Assembly: GCA_036937835.1 (NCBI GenBank)
Contig: CM072868.1
Location: 7,605,501 to 7,669,500 of the forward strand
Length of the DNA: 64,000 nucleotides
Direction of reading: 5' to 3'
DNA from: Pampus argenteus
Lineage: Eukaryota > Chordata > Actinopteri > Scombriformes > Stromateidae
The translations under genes were made by a program, and so were the position numbers. Under the pieces are notes generated by a model. It was not told where the DNA came from. It did no database searches and saw nothing but the letters and a program-made list of their open reading frames with translations. This document shows positions 12,301 to 25,500 of the stretch, piece by piece (position 1 is the stretch's first letter; each line of letters opens with the position of its first letter).

Positions 12301-15300
12301 CCTGGACCAAAGCACGGAGGAGGCCCTTGATCTCAAGGTACAGTAAGTAAATTTAATTGGGTTTTTAAATAGATGAGCTGCAATACAACCAAAGGGTCTC
12401 TTTCTCTAATGTCTCTGTTCATTTGTGCGGCTCTTAGAGGGAACTCCTGAGACACAAACAGGAGACGCGCCACATTCAGGCCATCAAGGTAAACCTCTTA
12501 CTCTAAATTTGTCCTTTGTGTGTGAATTAAAACGGATTAAAGGATATAATTCAATATTCCACTTCTGTACCCTCCCATACTGATGATTCTGCACCATCAT
12601 GCACAAGTTTTAATATATTTTCAAAGATAATAGGGTTTAGAGGTGGATGCATGCTGTCAATAAGGCAGGTCGTTGCAGTGTATCTGTATTCAGGTCTTCT
12701 GCAGACGTGTCTTTGATCTCCTTGTCGTTCTCATTAGGATGCTCTGCAGCAGCGTCTGGCAGTGCAGGAGGATGCTGTGCTGCAGCTAAAGCAGGAACTG
12801 CTGAGGAGCAACATGGCCAAAGATCAGCTAGAAGGGGAAAATGTAAGACAAGTGATGATTTCTGTTTATGATAAGATATTTGACCTGCTTGACCCACGGT
12901 TGCAGTTAACTGTATGGTGAAGCAATATAGCACCCATACTCTGTTGTATATAATGTTGTATTTGTTTGCAGGCAGAGCTCAAACACAAATTGAGTGAACG
13001 GAATAAATTACTCAGTGAATACGAGGTATCATCTTTTATTATTCACATTTCAGTACATTTTTTTAGATGCACGCATGCATATGCAGACTTATATCATCCA
13101 TTTTTCTTGTCACAAAAGCAGCAACTCGGGAGGAAGGACAGAGTGCTGCAGCAGCAGCAACAAAAGCTTGATGAAGCTCAGCACAAAGCGCATGAAGTCA
13201 GCCGTGGGCGGGTATGGATCAGGATGTGATTTAAGTATTTATATGTTTAAATGTACTGTATATCACATATATAATAATAACTCGGGTACAAAGTGCTTCA
13301 CATAAGGCAGCAAATTAAAGTCAACAAATTATAAAATCTAATCAAAAGGGAAATGTTTACACAAGCATCAACCGGACAGGAATAAAACGGGTCAAACCAA
13401 TTCCAGGAATTTATGATAGAAATAATTAAGATGCAATATAAGTAAAATCAAGTCGTCTATATAAGTAGGTTTTAATAAGATATTTAATGGATGATATTCT
13501 AGGTTTTTATTGCTGTCAACCAATCTCCAGAAAATATCACAACTAACAATGTGTTTGTTCTCTTAATACTTTCTGACTTTCCCAGCTCGTCTGTGGTTTT
13601 CAGCCCCAAGCCCCTTTGTTCTTACTGAGGACATAAATATAAAAAACAAAAACAAAAACAAGAAAATTCCTAAAACAGCTGGGTTGCAGTTTAGTAGACG
13701 ATTATTTTCATACATAGATTAATGCACATCTGGTGCCTTAGTATTTACAGCAGCAGGACTGTGTATGTGGGGTCAATTAAAAATAAACTACAGTATCCAT
13801 ATTCATGGTAATAAAAACAAAACGTGTCATGCGGTGCAACTGTGTGGCTCATTGATGTGTTTTTAATGGTTTTTGAACAAGGAAGCTTAATAGCAGAGAG
13901 GAGTACGCTTTACAAGACATTGGCTACACAGGCAATACTTAATTGGATCAATTCATTGTTGTTCTTTTTATGGCATTTGTGGATAATAAGAAAACTATAG
14001 AATTACCAGGCTTATCCTTTAAAAGATGAGACTGACTCAGCCAGCCTTATGTGCATATTTACATACGGTATTTTGTTGTCCATTGACAGTCATTCAGGAG
14101 TGAAAGCGGTGGTTATAATAACTCAGTGGCTTCAACATCTCCTCCAGCATTCCAACACATTGCTCCGGTATGTAGCCTTTTTTTATATTATCCTTTTATA
14201 ATAATAATACAGCAATTTGCCATGATTTTGACGTTTTATGTATGGAAGCTCATTTCTGTCAGGAAAAAAAAAAAAAAAAAGACCAGAGAGGATAAAAGAA
14301 TAAAAGAAAAACACAAAATTACAGTATGAGATGCTAAATCAGAATTATGAGAAAATAAATGATTAAAAAAGTCAACATTATGTAGTACTTTGAAATACAA
14401 AAATATATAAGTCAAAATACATCAGATATAAGATACATAAGATACAAAACAATTTGATTTAATATTATCATACGTAACTTTTCCTGTATTTGTTGACCCC
14501 CCCCCTTTTTTTGGCAAAAATAGGCTTCCATACTTATTAGCTTGATATGAACTGTATATCATCACGAAGCTGTGTCACAGGGGGAAGAGCTGCAGCTGGT
14601 CAGGGAGGCCCTGCGTAGTTTGAGGGACAGTTTTTCTGGCCACGACCCCCAACATCACACCCTGGACACTCTGGAGCAGGGTGTGTCCAGTCTCATGGAC
14701 CGCTTACACTCTTTGGACGCCCAACGCAGACAGGACAGAGGGGTACATAAGTTCATAGAAACACATAAATCATGTCAGAGCACATTTAAAAAGTAGTAAC
14801 ACATCACCTGATTAATGATGAGTCAACAACAAGTGACACTTGACTGTTTATCGTGAGTAATTGGTTCTTCTTCTAGGAGGAATTTAAATCACCAGGGCGC
14901 AGAGCGAACTCAACAGACCGTGAATCGTGGCCACCGAGCTCAAGTGAGACAAACAAAATCCTTGTTTTGTTGAGACTTTCTCATCCTCTGCACCATCTCA
15001 ACTCTGCACACTAAATCAAATTGTGCCGTTCAATTACATCGCTATGTATGAAGGGCATTATTGGCTGTAAGGCTAGAGCCATTTTCAGCTCTTGTAAAAA
15101 AAAAAAAAACAACTGTGTTTGCTGTTTTCGTAATTATTTCCAGAAATGGCACACTCCCACAGCAGCCCGGGGTTGGATACCGCCATCGCAACTAAAGTGC
15201 TCTACTTCACTGATCGCTCGCTCACTCCGTTTCTGATTAACATCCCAAAAAGGTGAAAATAAAAACACATAATGTTGGATTTATATAACAGTGTTTTTGT

Positions 15301-15950
15301 TTGTTCCCTCACTGTAGCATGCATGATTTTTAAGCAAATTGCTGTTTGGGTTAGAGCTGCACACTGAGAGCGCATGTTTGGAATTCATGCATGACAAGAG
15401 CCATGGATGGATGCTTCAGTGGATGTACTGGTTAAATGTTTATCCCAGAAAAGCTTAATGTCTGTGTGGGTTTATGTGTGAGTAAATCTACACATGACTA
15501 ACTGTGTGCTCTTACAGGCTGGGCGAGGTAACACTGCGAGACTTCAAGGCCGCTGTGGACAGGCAAGGCAGTTTCAGATACCACTTCAAGGCTCTCGACC
15601 CAGAGTTTGGCACAGTGAAAGAGGAGGTAAGTGTGGGTGTAAAATTACAGACCCTGCTTCTTTTCACATCAGCTTCACAAGACAAATATAAACCAGCAGT
15701 TATAGAGTATGAATGCTAATAGTAGTTCTCTCGCGCTCTACTTCAAAAACACTGCAGGTGTACTTATCTCCATCCTGAGTAGACATTTTCGGTTCCTATC
15801 CGGACCTTTGTAGATTATAGATATGAGTCTTTCTTGGATATGTAAATGCTGGATGTTGCCGTGTAGGTATTCCAGGATGGAGCAGTCGTTCCTGGCTGGG
15901 AAGGGAAGATTGTAGCGTGGGTAGAGGAGGACCACGGAGAGCGGAGGTAG
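7090..15950 (+). CDS. dixdc1: DIX domain-containing protein 1, short isoform (15 coding exons)
   Basis: Exons: 7090-7112, 10884-11041, 11147-11292, 11952-12041, 12284-12337, 12438-12488, 12738-12842, 12972-13025, 13119-13211, 14090-14167, 14581-14742, 14877-14943, 15144-15252, 15518-15626 and 15867-15950. Phases agree throughout and give 1383 nt and 460 aa, close to the human short isoform (about 470). The product starts MGAKQMKC and is acidic to about residue 60. It then has coiled-coil stretches (about 75-108 and 140-258) and a Ser/Pro linker, and ends in a DIX domain at about 378-458 (KVLYFTDRSLTPF, FKAAVDRQG, FKALDPEFGTVKEE, GWEGKIVAWVEEDHGE). DIXDC1/Ccd1 oligomerises through DIX with Dishevelled and Axin to support Wnt signalling and binds actin and tubulin. 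The calponin-homology domain of the long isoform is not found here. The start ATG has a good Kozak context (A at -3, G at +4). Confidence 0.95.
7729..7744. repeat. (TG)n microsatellite
   Basis: A short TG dinucleotide tract in dixdc1 intron 1. Confidence 0.9.
7985..9010 (+). mobile_element. Decayed L1/Tx1-type LINE reverse transcriptase fragment
   Basis: Short in-phase pieces, broken by stops and shifts, translate to reverse-transcriptase-like motifs in the right order. Near 8020 I read PEMYLAFWPEVGPPLLDMI, near 8130 CSNHRPLSLLNTDMELY, and near 8215 KFLIHEDQTGFYQNHLSSDN. These match the fingers/palm entry region of L1-clade ORF2. Further downstream, AKHAPGK-type sequence near 8960 fits a C-terminal remnant. 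No intact frame survives, so the copy is dead. It occupies dixdc1 intron 1. Confidence 0.75.
9290..9420 (-). repeat. LINE 3' tail with (ATAG)n microsatellite
   Basis: (ATAG)n spans about 9296-9340. It is followed by 'tactttattaatccc' and an A/C-rich stretch. On the minus strand this reads as a LINE 3' end running into a TCTA simple-repeat tail, a common teleost arrangement. It lies in dixdc1 intron 1, about 1.5 kb upstream of exon 2. Confidence 0.6.
13260..13460. repeat. Possible dispersed-repeat fragment
   Basis: The phrase 'tacaaagtgcttcacataa' followed by A-rich sequence resembles a widespread teleost repeat. I could not find a second copy in this window, so the boundaries are only suggestive. 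It lies in dixdc1 intron 9. Confidence 0.3.
13705..14005. repeat. Dispersed repeat, copy B
   Basis: It aligns with 20-330 in the same orientation at roughly 70% identity by eye. It lies in dixdc1 intron 9, ending about 85 bases before exon 10. No ORF or inverted termini are visible. Confidence 0.6.
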
Positions 15951-16034
15951 AATCCGAAAAACCAGAGATCACCACTATAAACCTCAGCTGCGTCCACTGG
16001 ACCAGGACTTCACGGAAAATACTTGTGATTCCAC

Positions 16035-16040
16035 AATAAA
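16035..16040 (+). terminator. dixdc1 poly(A) signal
   Basis: AATAAA 85 bases after the dixdc1 stop codon (15948-15950). A second AATAAA lies near 16427. Both fall before the convergent pih1d2 stop at 16863, so the two 3' ends are close but need not overlap. Confidence 0.6.
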
Positions 16041-16860
16041 GACTTATACTTATAAAATAATTAACTGGGACCAAAAGATCTAAAACCATTTCGATAACAA
16101 ACATACAAAAAAAACAACAAGTTTTAAATGTGAATGTTTCATGTTTCATTTAAGAATTTGATTTGACTTTTGAGGTCATATTAAGCACCATTTGCAACTC
16201 TCAGATAAATATGTGGGACTTGCAATTAATGGTCAGTAATGTGATACTTGAAAAAGAAAGTTAAAGGTCATTTACAATGAATAACACATTATAAGCTGTG
16301 CTCTAAAAAGCTGTAATCAGTGCATAGTATGCAATCCTTAAAACAAAAAAGTGTTTACTTACATTTTTCACAAGTTCCACATTGTGCCAAATAGTGAAGT
16401 TTGTTGTTCTGCGTCAGTTTTGATGTTTTAATAAACATGAATTATTGCATGGATCATTTTGTTGTTATTCCAGAAGCGCATGATAATGACACTGTACACC
16501 AGCTCCCAGCCATTACACCTCCACTCATACACCCACACATTAATAACCAAAGCCCACAGATTGTCATTAAAGGCAATTAATTTTTTTGGGTTAAGAATTA
16601 AATTTGCTGCAGTAGATTAACCCACAGGACAAAGGGACGGAGTGACATATTTATTTCAGAACAACATTTAGGTTTTGGAAAAAGATCAGTTTACAGCAGA
16701 GCACGAGTCCCCCCATGTGTTCACAAGATATTTCAGAATGCAGGAATTTAGTCTGTTGATTAGTCTGTGACTTACTTATTTACTTAATCTTTGCATGACG
16801 GCTGATGAAGGCAAATGACCAATTGATTGATTGATTGGTTCTCTTCCACCAGATGAAATG

Positions 16861-18622
16861 TCACAAAATATCCACTTTTAAAGTAAGTCTTCGTTTCTTC
16901 TTGTTAAATACGGCAGCTGCAGTGTCTTCATCTACAGCTTTTGGAAACTCCAAAAGTAAATAGTAGACATCCTCCACTTCTAATAAGACATCGTCCTGTG
17001 TAGAAAAATACTTTCAGCAAACTGTAAGACTCATAATAGCAGAAACAGACCAATGATGTATTTTTTATGACTTCCAACGACGCAGTGACACAGACTGGAC
17101 TCTAAAGTCGTTCATTATAACTGTTCAAGGGAGTGTGTACCCACTAACCTTGGAGATTCTGAGCTGGCACTCTGACATCGAGTAAACCTTTGGCAGCTCT
17201 ACTGTCAGCTCCACGTTGCGAGGAGCTCCTGCTGTATCAGTCTTCACCTCCAGTTGGTACTCTGGCTTCTGAGGCTGCTCATATGTGGTGGAAATGACCT
17301 GGATCAAACCCTTCTTTTTGTGGTCCGCAGATGTACAGATAATTTGTGCTGCCGGTTCCTCATCTTCTTTCTTTGAACATAGAGAAGAGATCTGTTGCAG
17401 GAGGGCAGCTGGCGTCTGACTGGCTGTGAAAAAGAATATTATGGATTATTAGAAAATATGGTAGAAGGTGAAAGATGATACGCCTGCAGCGGTACAGAAA
17501 AAAGTAGCTCTAACAAAAAGGACTTTTAGCAGCCTATCAAAGTATTGATTTTTTACTCCTTTTTACCTGTGTCTTGCTGTTTGGCTGTGTTAGGCCTCTG
17601 CCGAAACCCAAGGCGGCGGTGCAAGTCCTCCAAGCTACTTTTTGGGCTATGGCTGACGACAGTGTACTGGTGAGATAACCTGAACCCATGCTGCTGCTGG
17701 GCAAAGCTCAGTGCCAGCATATAAACCTGGTTCATCTCTGTTTTGTCTTTTTTACTTTCCTGTAGCACTGAAGTGTTTAATGCCACATCCAACACAGCGT
17801 ACGAGCCTGCAAAAAAAAAAATATTTATATCAATAATTGTGTCACACTAAAGGTATTTCTGTAGGTTGTGGCACAGGGCAGCTTTGTGTTTTATTCTGAC
17901 CTTCGTTTGTGTCTGTTTCCAGTTTTCCTACACACACAGGTAATTGTTTGCTGGAATCCTGACGTGCAGGAACACGTTTCCAGCTGCATATGTTGATGTA
18001 CAGCAACCCTTTCACTGGCTCCTGTTGGGAACACAGATGTACTGTCAAAACATACAACATGTCTATGTTATAAATGGATACAGGTGCAACAGCTAGAAGT
18101 ACAGGTGGCTTTACTAATGTAGGAAAACTCAGAAGTTTTCTCTTCTGTACACAGTAGAGCTGAAACAATTATTATATTAATCAACTGGTCAATCAACAGT
18201 TTTGGTAATCAGCCATTTAAGTAATTTATTAAGCAAAAATGGCAAGTTTCCAGCCTAAGATGTGAATATTGTTGGGTTGGTTTCATATTTAGATTTTTGA
18301 TAGTTATGATTTTGTGGTGCTGAAATCTGAAATCCCTGCTTTCAGTTAAACGATGTGTCGTAAAGAGGCTTGTGTAACTGTTAGCTTAAGTTGATGTAAG
18401 TAGTTAGCAGTTAACAAAGTTAGCAAAGACGTGACGTACCAGTATTTCAGTGCACAGACACGAGTCGAGCTCAGGCGGTGAGTTATATTCAGCTCCTTCC
18501 TTCATCTGTTTTTCAATTAACTTGCTGTAGGCTTCGGGATCATTTTGACAAAGATCATCCAACATGGACCAAAACTGGTTGACCTGTTGCAAAACATCCC
18601 CTGTATTGCCAGTTAAGGACAT
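16861..18622 (-). CDS. pih1d2: PIH1 domain-containing protein 2 (five coding exons)
   Basis: Exons are 18622-18440, 18021-17901, 17806-17567, 17423-17149 and 16995-16861. They total 954 nt and 317 aa, against 315 in human. The N-terminal part (VLQQVNQFWSMLDDLCQND, EPVKGLLYINICSWKRVPAR, GSYAVLDVALN, YMLALSFAQQQHGFRLS) is the PIH-N domain, which in relatives binds HSP90/R2TP-type partners. Residues from about 230 (EYQLEVKTD, VELTVELPKVYSM, ECQLRISKDDVLLEVEDVYYLLLEFP) form the C-terminal CS-like beta domain. PIH proteins assist cytoplasmic preassembly of axonemal dynein arms; PIH1D2 is the least characterised member. It is tail-to-tail with dixdc1. Its upstream region carries an X-box consistent with control by RFX factors. 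Start codon: the first Met of the only long frame, matching the family N-terminus. Confidence 0.95.
18155..18320. mobile_element. hAT-type MITE fragment
   Basis: It begins 'tagagctgaaacaatta' and continues with the family's internal block ('aaaatggcaagtttccagc'). It is related to copies at 27196, 34054, 34179, 35584 and 62398. The right end is not preserved. It lies in pih1d2 intron 1. Confidence 0.55.
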
Positions 18623-18882
18623 AGTAAGGTGATTGTCTATTGTAACGTTAACACTAACTTTAGCTAGTTAGCTGTCTGACAAGTACGCCAAACACCAAGC
18701 AAAACAGTAAAGTTTTGTGAGTTAAAGTTAGCCAGAGGACCAGCTTGTCAACAGAGCTGCTATTTTTTAAAGATATAACAATTTAATTTAATATTTGTGG
18801 AACGATATCACTAAAGAAATATGACAAACTAACCTAGTTAATTTCTGCCAACTAGCTAATGCTGGTTTAGCAAATGTTGTCA

Positions 18883-18896
18883 GTTGCTATGGAAAC
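18883..18896. promoter_or_regulatory. RFX X-box upstream of pih1d2
   Basis: GTTGCTATGGAAAC fits the X-box consensus GTHNYYATRRNAAC at every position. It sits about 261 bases upstream of the pih1d2 ATG, in the short gap between pih1d2 and the tmprss5 3' end. RFX factors drive motile-cilium genes through this motif, and PIH-family proteins serve ciliary dynein assembly, so the placement makes sense. Actual occupancy is inference. Confidence 0.7.
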
Positions 18897-19514
18897 TAGG
18901 TGAGCGGAAACGTCACACAGACGCCACCGGGTGGTGAAAGGAAGAACTGCGTGTGTATCTATATCAACAGTTTACACATGTACTATTTTTTAAATACTTG
19001 AAGATAACTCTCAAATGAACTACCAGCTATATATTACAGATTATTGACTCAGTTTCACATTTCATAAAAGCAAATTTACAGAAAAAAGCAGAGCTTCTTG
19101 GTTTTCATAAAGGAGGTCAAACAGTATATTGATACAGTTGGGTTTTCCTGTAATCCAAAAGATGTCAATACTATGAATACCTGTTTTTTTGTTGTTGTTG
19201 TTGTTGTTTTATTTTGATAATAGGCCTATATAATCATTTTGTGGAAGAGGAAATTGTAACATTGACTTTTTTTGTCAAAGAAGAAGAAAGAAAAGAAGAG
19301 CTGCAACTCAATAATGACACTGGACCACTTTTCTTATAAGAGCCATAATTTATATTAGATACATGAAAAATACAACGTAAAAATGTATTATGATGTCTTC
19401 AGCCTGTCTTTGTGTATACATTATATGACGGACATTTAGAGTAAAAATATTTTATCTTTAAAAAGTTAGGGTTAGGTTATCAGTAGCATCCTCTGGTTGC
19501 TCCATTATTCCTCC

Positions 19515-22500
19515 TCAGTAATCCTGCAAAGAGAAATAAAAATAATTAGCAATCAGTGTAATAACCCCAATTATATTCCATTGTTCACTTTCAAATCCCT
19601 TATGTGTTACTGATCATATTAAAATCATGATAATGGTGGGGTATGAAATTAATTATTTATGGAAAAAGTATTGTCATCTTTAACAATTATCTTGATGTGC
19701 AAACTAATAAACATGTACAGGGTTTAAAAGCACAATAGTGCTCTCTGAAATGTAGTAGAGTGTAAGTATTAACTGGAAATACTTAACGAAGTACCTTAAA
19801 ATTGTACGTGAGTACAGTACCTGAGTAAATTTATGTGTGTACCTCAATCATGTCGTAGATCCAGCCTAAGAATTCAGCCACTTTGGTGTAAACACCTGGA
19901 TGGTTGGGCTCAGCACAGCCTGTACCCCAGCTGACGACCCCCACCAGCCTCCACACGTTGTTATCCTGGCAAACCAGAGGACCCCCACTGTCCCCCTGAA
20001 GAGGTAAATACAGGTGATGATAGTTACACACTGACCCGGCGTTCATTATGCCAACGTTTCACTGTAAACAAATCACAGAAGGCAGGATCATTCTGTAAAA
20101 CGCCTCTGCAAGGTGTTCAAAACAAGCATCTGACCTGACATGCATCCACCTTTCCCTCTGTGTATCCGGCACAAAGCATCCGTGGCGTGATCTCTCCATT
20201 GTACATACAGGAGCTGTTACACTTCTTTGTGCTTATTATAGGAACCAGCGCTTCTTTCAAGGTATCAGGTGAGTGAACTGAGAAAGAAAAACATATTTAA
20301 GCATGCTCGGTCAATACTCCTGGTACACCCTGTCATGATGTGTGAATTAGACGGGAGCAGCAGATGTTAATTAGTTTTAGAGCGGTGCAGTAGCGTCTTA
20401 CCACCATCAGGCTGTGTATATCCCCATCCAGAGATCCAGCACTGTGTACCTCCTGGAAGATCATAGTCGTACTGAGGCAAACACACAGGCCTAATTGTAT
20501 CTAGTTAAAGAGGAAAAAAGGGACATACACATACGTTTTTTTTTGTTTTGTCTTGTGACTCGGTCTCTCAGGCTCACTGTGCACGCTCGTTCTGTACAAT
20601 GTTGTGATTTCAGAGTGGGATTTTATATTATCATGCAACATAAGTTTAGACGCTTTTTCTCATTCAAGAGAACTGAAGTTGTGTCCAACTGTTTTGACTC
20701 CTAGTGTATAAGTTTACTGTGTAAGTTTGATTTACTGATTAAAAAAACATTGCATCACACAAACTAGCTCCTACATAGAGATGAATTGTTACTAAATATT
20801 TACACCTATTAGCTGACATATAATGTAATTGTTGCCTAGCCGACTGAAAAAAAAGGTTTGATAATACTTAACTGTTTACATTTAACATTGTAAGAGGTAG
20901 TGTGGAACATATAATGATCAAAATGTTGTTTATTAATTATGTAAAGTGTGAATACACTACATGGGAATGATTGCTCACACTCACTCTTATGGTGCTGTGT
21001 TTGGGGCTTGTTTGCTGAAAAGACTGAGGCCATACTATTGAGATCTTTGTGGATTTGGAGTGCTTAGTAAGCAATGTGTTCAAGGAAAGCTTTAAGACTG
21101 ACCTGAGAAATTCAGCGGAGTCCGCAGTTTCATCAGGGCTATATCACTGTCGTGGCTCCTGTGATTATAGTTCTTGTTGTAGATGATTTTCTCCACGGCG
21201 TATCCTGTGTGCTGAGCCATTTTAGGCGAGCTGCGAGTCACAATACCAGCGTAAACCATCCAGCTGGATACCTGAGGTAGCCTGTAGCTGACATTTAAAG
21301 AAAGAAAAGAGGAGACAGGTACTAATAAGAAGGAATAGTCATCTGTCCTGTGTGGTGCAGCTGTTAATGACTGATTATTCTCCTTCGTGAAGTCTGTAAC
21401 CTTTGACCTTTTAGTGCTGGTAAGGTCAGCAGTCTTACTTGTGCACACAATGGGCGGCTGTGACGACCCACTGGCTGTTGATGATGGAGCCTCCGCAGGT
21501 GTGGCGGTTGCTGTAGTAGAGGCTGACCTGCCACGGCCACCTGCCCAGCGTGGCCTCGACTCCCCCGATTATCCTGGGCAGCTTCGCTCTTGTCCCACAC
21601 GCTACACAGAGATCCATTCATCAAAAAGAAATTGAACCGGTCAGAAAGTGCAGCAGGAAGTGCCGTCATTCACTTTCTCTGCCGCTGAACTGAAGCTTCT
21701 TCTCACGAATTATTTAGAGACCACAAGGCTTAGTGTTAGATGGAAAGTCAAACAAAAAGTGAAGTTTAATTTGCTCACCAAAACATTGCAAAGCGATAAC
21801 CTTCCCTGTGTTGCAGTTCCCCCTAAATGAAAATAAATTGGGTAACTAATGATGCATAATTAATGCATAAGTAGACACAGTTTCCTCTGCATCATTATGA
21901 GTATGATGTCCTCAGACAAATTGCCTTACCTGAATTGCCACATATTTTCCAGATTGCTCTTGTGTTCTGAGGTAATTTGTATGAAGCCATCGGTATAGTT
22001 TGGCCCGATATCAGTTAGATTCACTCCTTTATGCTCAGTCAGTCTGGAAGGAGAACATATGCAAAATGGGTGGAAGTGAATTAAGGTAATTCAGACTCAT
22101 AAGGTGTGGAGCAAGATTTTAAATGGGGGTATTAGCAGGTTGAAAATAAGCAAAGCATTCAACCTTGGTAGAACAAGCTAAGATTAAACTGTAAGTTAGT
22201 GAGTGGGCGCATGAGTTTCAATCCGTGTTAAGGGCTGAGTGCAACAGGGAGGCTGTGTGTGATCCTGTCAGGAGTGCAGACACACCTCAGATATCCCAGC
22301 TGTCTGCAGACCAGTGTTCCCAGTGAAGAGTTCCACCTCTCGTAGCACACCGGCAGCCAGGTGGGCAGCTTCCCCAGCTGGATCTCTAGGAGGGAGTTAT
22401 CCGGGCTGATTCTGTAAAACACTGAATCTGATTGATTGAAAATCCCTCCAGAGACAAACTCTCAATCAACAGTAATGAACAAGCCTCTTCTGTGAGTGGG

Positions 22501-25500
22501 AAATGATAAGGAAAGAGTATCTATGCTAATGTAGTCAATACAAACAGATCATTATGCATGATTTCTTTATGTCAGTCAATGGGCATCTCTCAAGAGTGAA
22601 CAAAGGGCAACAAGGAGTAGCTGAAGAATGATAATTTTGTTACTGTTCAACTAAAAATCACTTCAGAGGTGAACTGTGACTCAGTGCGATGAATCGCATA
22701 ACAATGAACAACCACGCAGTCCTGCTCTTCTTATTAATTCATAAGACAATGAAACCAAGCCTGCCTGCAATAAACACCAAAGAGAGGACGTAACACAGAC
22801 CTTTCCTGGGGTCCGAGATAGAAATATCTTCTGTCACATTGCAGAAGGACGTCTCCTTAGTGTCCCCTAGTCCCACTGGACTTTGAGAGGAGGAGGGCCT
22901 CAATAGAAGTTTGACTAAATATGTTGAAGAAAACTGTAGTTAATTAGGCGGTCAGTCAGCAGCAAAAACATGTTCTTGGTAACTAAGGAATTAGTACACA
23001 GAACAAACAAACTCTGTCTGGTTGAGGAATAAAATATTATGCAGACGAGGAAAGTAATGAAATATTTTCATAGCTGGCAGTGCTGCTGTTTTGCAAAAAA
23101 AAAATCATTAAAACAATGCCGAGCATGATGATTTATGTATTTGTTTTTGTCTGTTTTGGACTCCAGCAATTTATTAGTGTACTTTTGTGAACTTTGGGGA
23201 TTTGTGAAAAACAAGTTGATGCAGCAGAGGATCAACATTTTGGGGATCTTCAAAGTTGTGTTATCACCTTTGGTGATATTCAAATGAATTCAATGTTACT
23301 GATATAAAAAAGGCAAAAACGTATCATTAAAGATTAAAACTACAATATTTAAATACTTCAATACCAATATCATAGCTGATATTACCTTATTGCAGATATA
23401 TCCAGATCACCATGTAGGAAGAAATTGCAGTACATAAAGTACAAAGGTAATCGTGTCACCATTATATAATTTGCCAGATAGCACTAGCAACTGTAAAAAT
23501 AATACAAATCTTTGTCACAGTTCTTTTAAAAAACAAATCAAAAATATTTTTCATCTGACTGTCATCTGCCAATATTATTTTTAACCTGTCAAATGCAGTA
23601 CCCTGCATAGAGCACAATTGACCTTAAATTGGCCTTAAAATGCACAGAAGCTAGACTAGTTGTGACATTTTGCACATCACTTTCCAGTTGCTGGTCACTG
23701 TTAAAGCTAATTTAATGTATCTTTCTCAGACAAAATGACTCACCTAGAAACCAGACACCTACAGCTAAGCCTCCCAGGAGTCCAACGGCACACACTGCTG
23801 CCAGAAGCCTCACCAGCCTGTGAGCTAAATCAACGGTTAAGACTGGAATTAATGCTGTCGTCTCTCAGATATGAGTTGAGTAGAATTATTAAATGTCAAC
23901 TGTTACATATAAAGTACATCGACACACAGGACTGAGACAGAAGGAGAAATTAATAAGCTTGTGTATATTCTACACATGCGCAGCACTTAAACAGCTGAAA
24001 CGCGAGCAAATCTGTTCAGTGACATTTTCATAAGAAAGCACCGCTGTACTACTTATCATTGCAGATGGTTTGATTGGTTTACATTAATCCCCCCCTATTC
24101 AGTATTTATAGGCAGTGTATAAACATTTAATACATATTTTAAATAACGCATAATGTAGGTACAAGCAGACATATGGACATTTTAAGTGTATATTAATGCA
24201 GTATATGTCGGTAATTATAATTTCTCCTATGAAGACATGTTTTATAGTATTACATCTGTGTTTTACTATATTGTCATTCATTATCCGCTTACAGCTACAC
24301 TACAGCGCAGTAAACCGTTTATTAAATGTTTAAATAGGGACATGAAGGTGTCTTCTTTACAGTTAGGGCATAATGTTTCTGCAGCTTTTTTTTTTGCAGT
24401 AATAAATCAAGTATTATGATGTTGTAGTTAGAGGATTAATGTCACTCATCACTCATCACTGACGCCTACCGTGAGTTGTAGAATGAATCCCTTTTAACCA
24501 GCTCTGCACTCCTTTGGTCTCCTCCACCCCTGCTGTTTTCTCTGAGTGAAAGGGTTTACTGACAGCCGCCGGGTTCTCAATCACTGATAAAGTGTCTCCA
24601 TCAAGACTCTGTAAGAATTACAATCAGTGGGGACGTCAGACTTCCTTTACTCCTCGTTCCTGTTGATGTAGTTTTGGCGAGTTGGCTTTCTTGAGACAGA
24701 GAGCTACCTGCTGACCATCTGCTCGTCAACAACGGAGCACCTGTCAGGCTCTGTCTGAATTAATTAGGAGCACTGTAGTCCTGGATTATTAGCCATCTCT
24801 GACCAGTCCACATGTATGGAATTAGAGCTGTAGGTGTGTACAGGTGTGTATGTGTGTGTGTGTGTGTGTGTGTCACATCTCCACAGTGAGTGAGGAATAA
24901 TGAGCAAACTGAAGCTTCAACATGTCTGTGTTGCACCTTATTGCAGTTTATGTTTAATGTTCTAACTTTTTAGAAATGTTTTATAATTCAGGCCTGAAAG
25001 TGTGTGTGTGTTGGGCTAACTCTCTCAAGGAGCAGCTGTTTCCATAAGCAACATATTGAGAGTAATACAGTAATTATAATAAACCTCTATAGATATGAGA
25101 TGCAGACTTGGTATTATACAATTACAGTACAAAATCCATCTAAATAAATGCCATACCATCTGCTCCCTTGTATTACTGTAGCACTTGAGTGCAGCTAAAC
25201 ATGTAATTTTAGCCACTGAAATTAGCAATATTGCAAAAGCAATGTCGAAATATAGTACAGCTGTACATAATTGGGTCATAAAATGCACCTGGATTATAAA
25301 AAAAAAACTAAACATAAGGAAATGTGACAGAGAAACAAGTGTGATACAAGTTCACTGTGAATAATACATGCGTAAACAGCATCTGTTTCTGTAAATTGTG
25401 AAGGTCCAAATGAAGGTGACGAACATGAGAAAGGTGTTGTTCCCAGAAGTGCATACAGCAGACAGATGGAGCAAGGTGCAGAGAATAATTTGTGGTCTCT

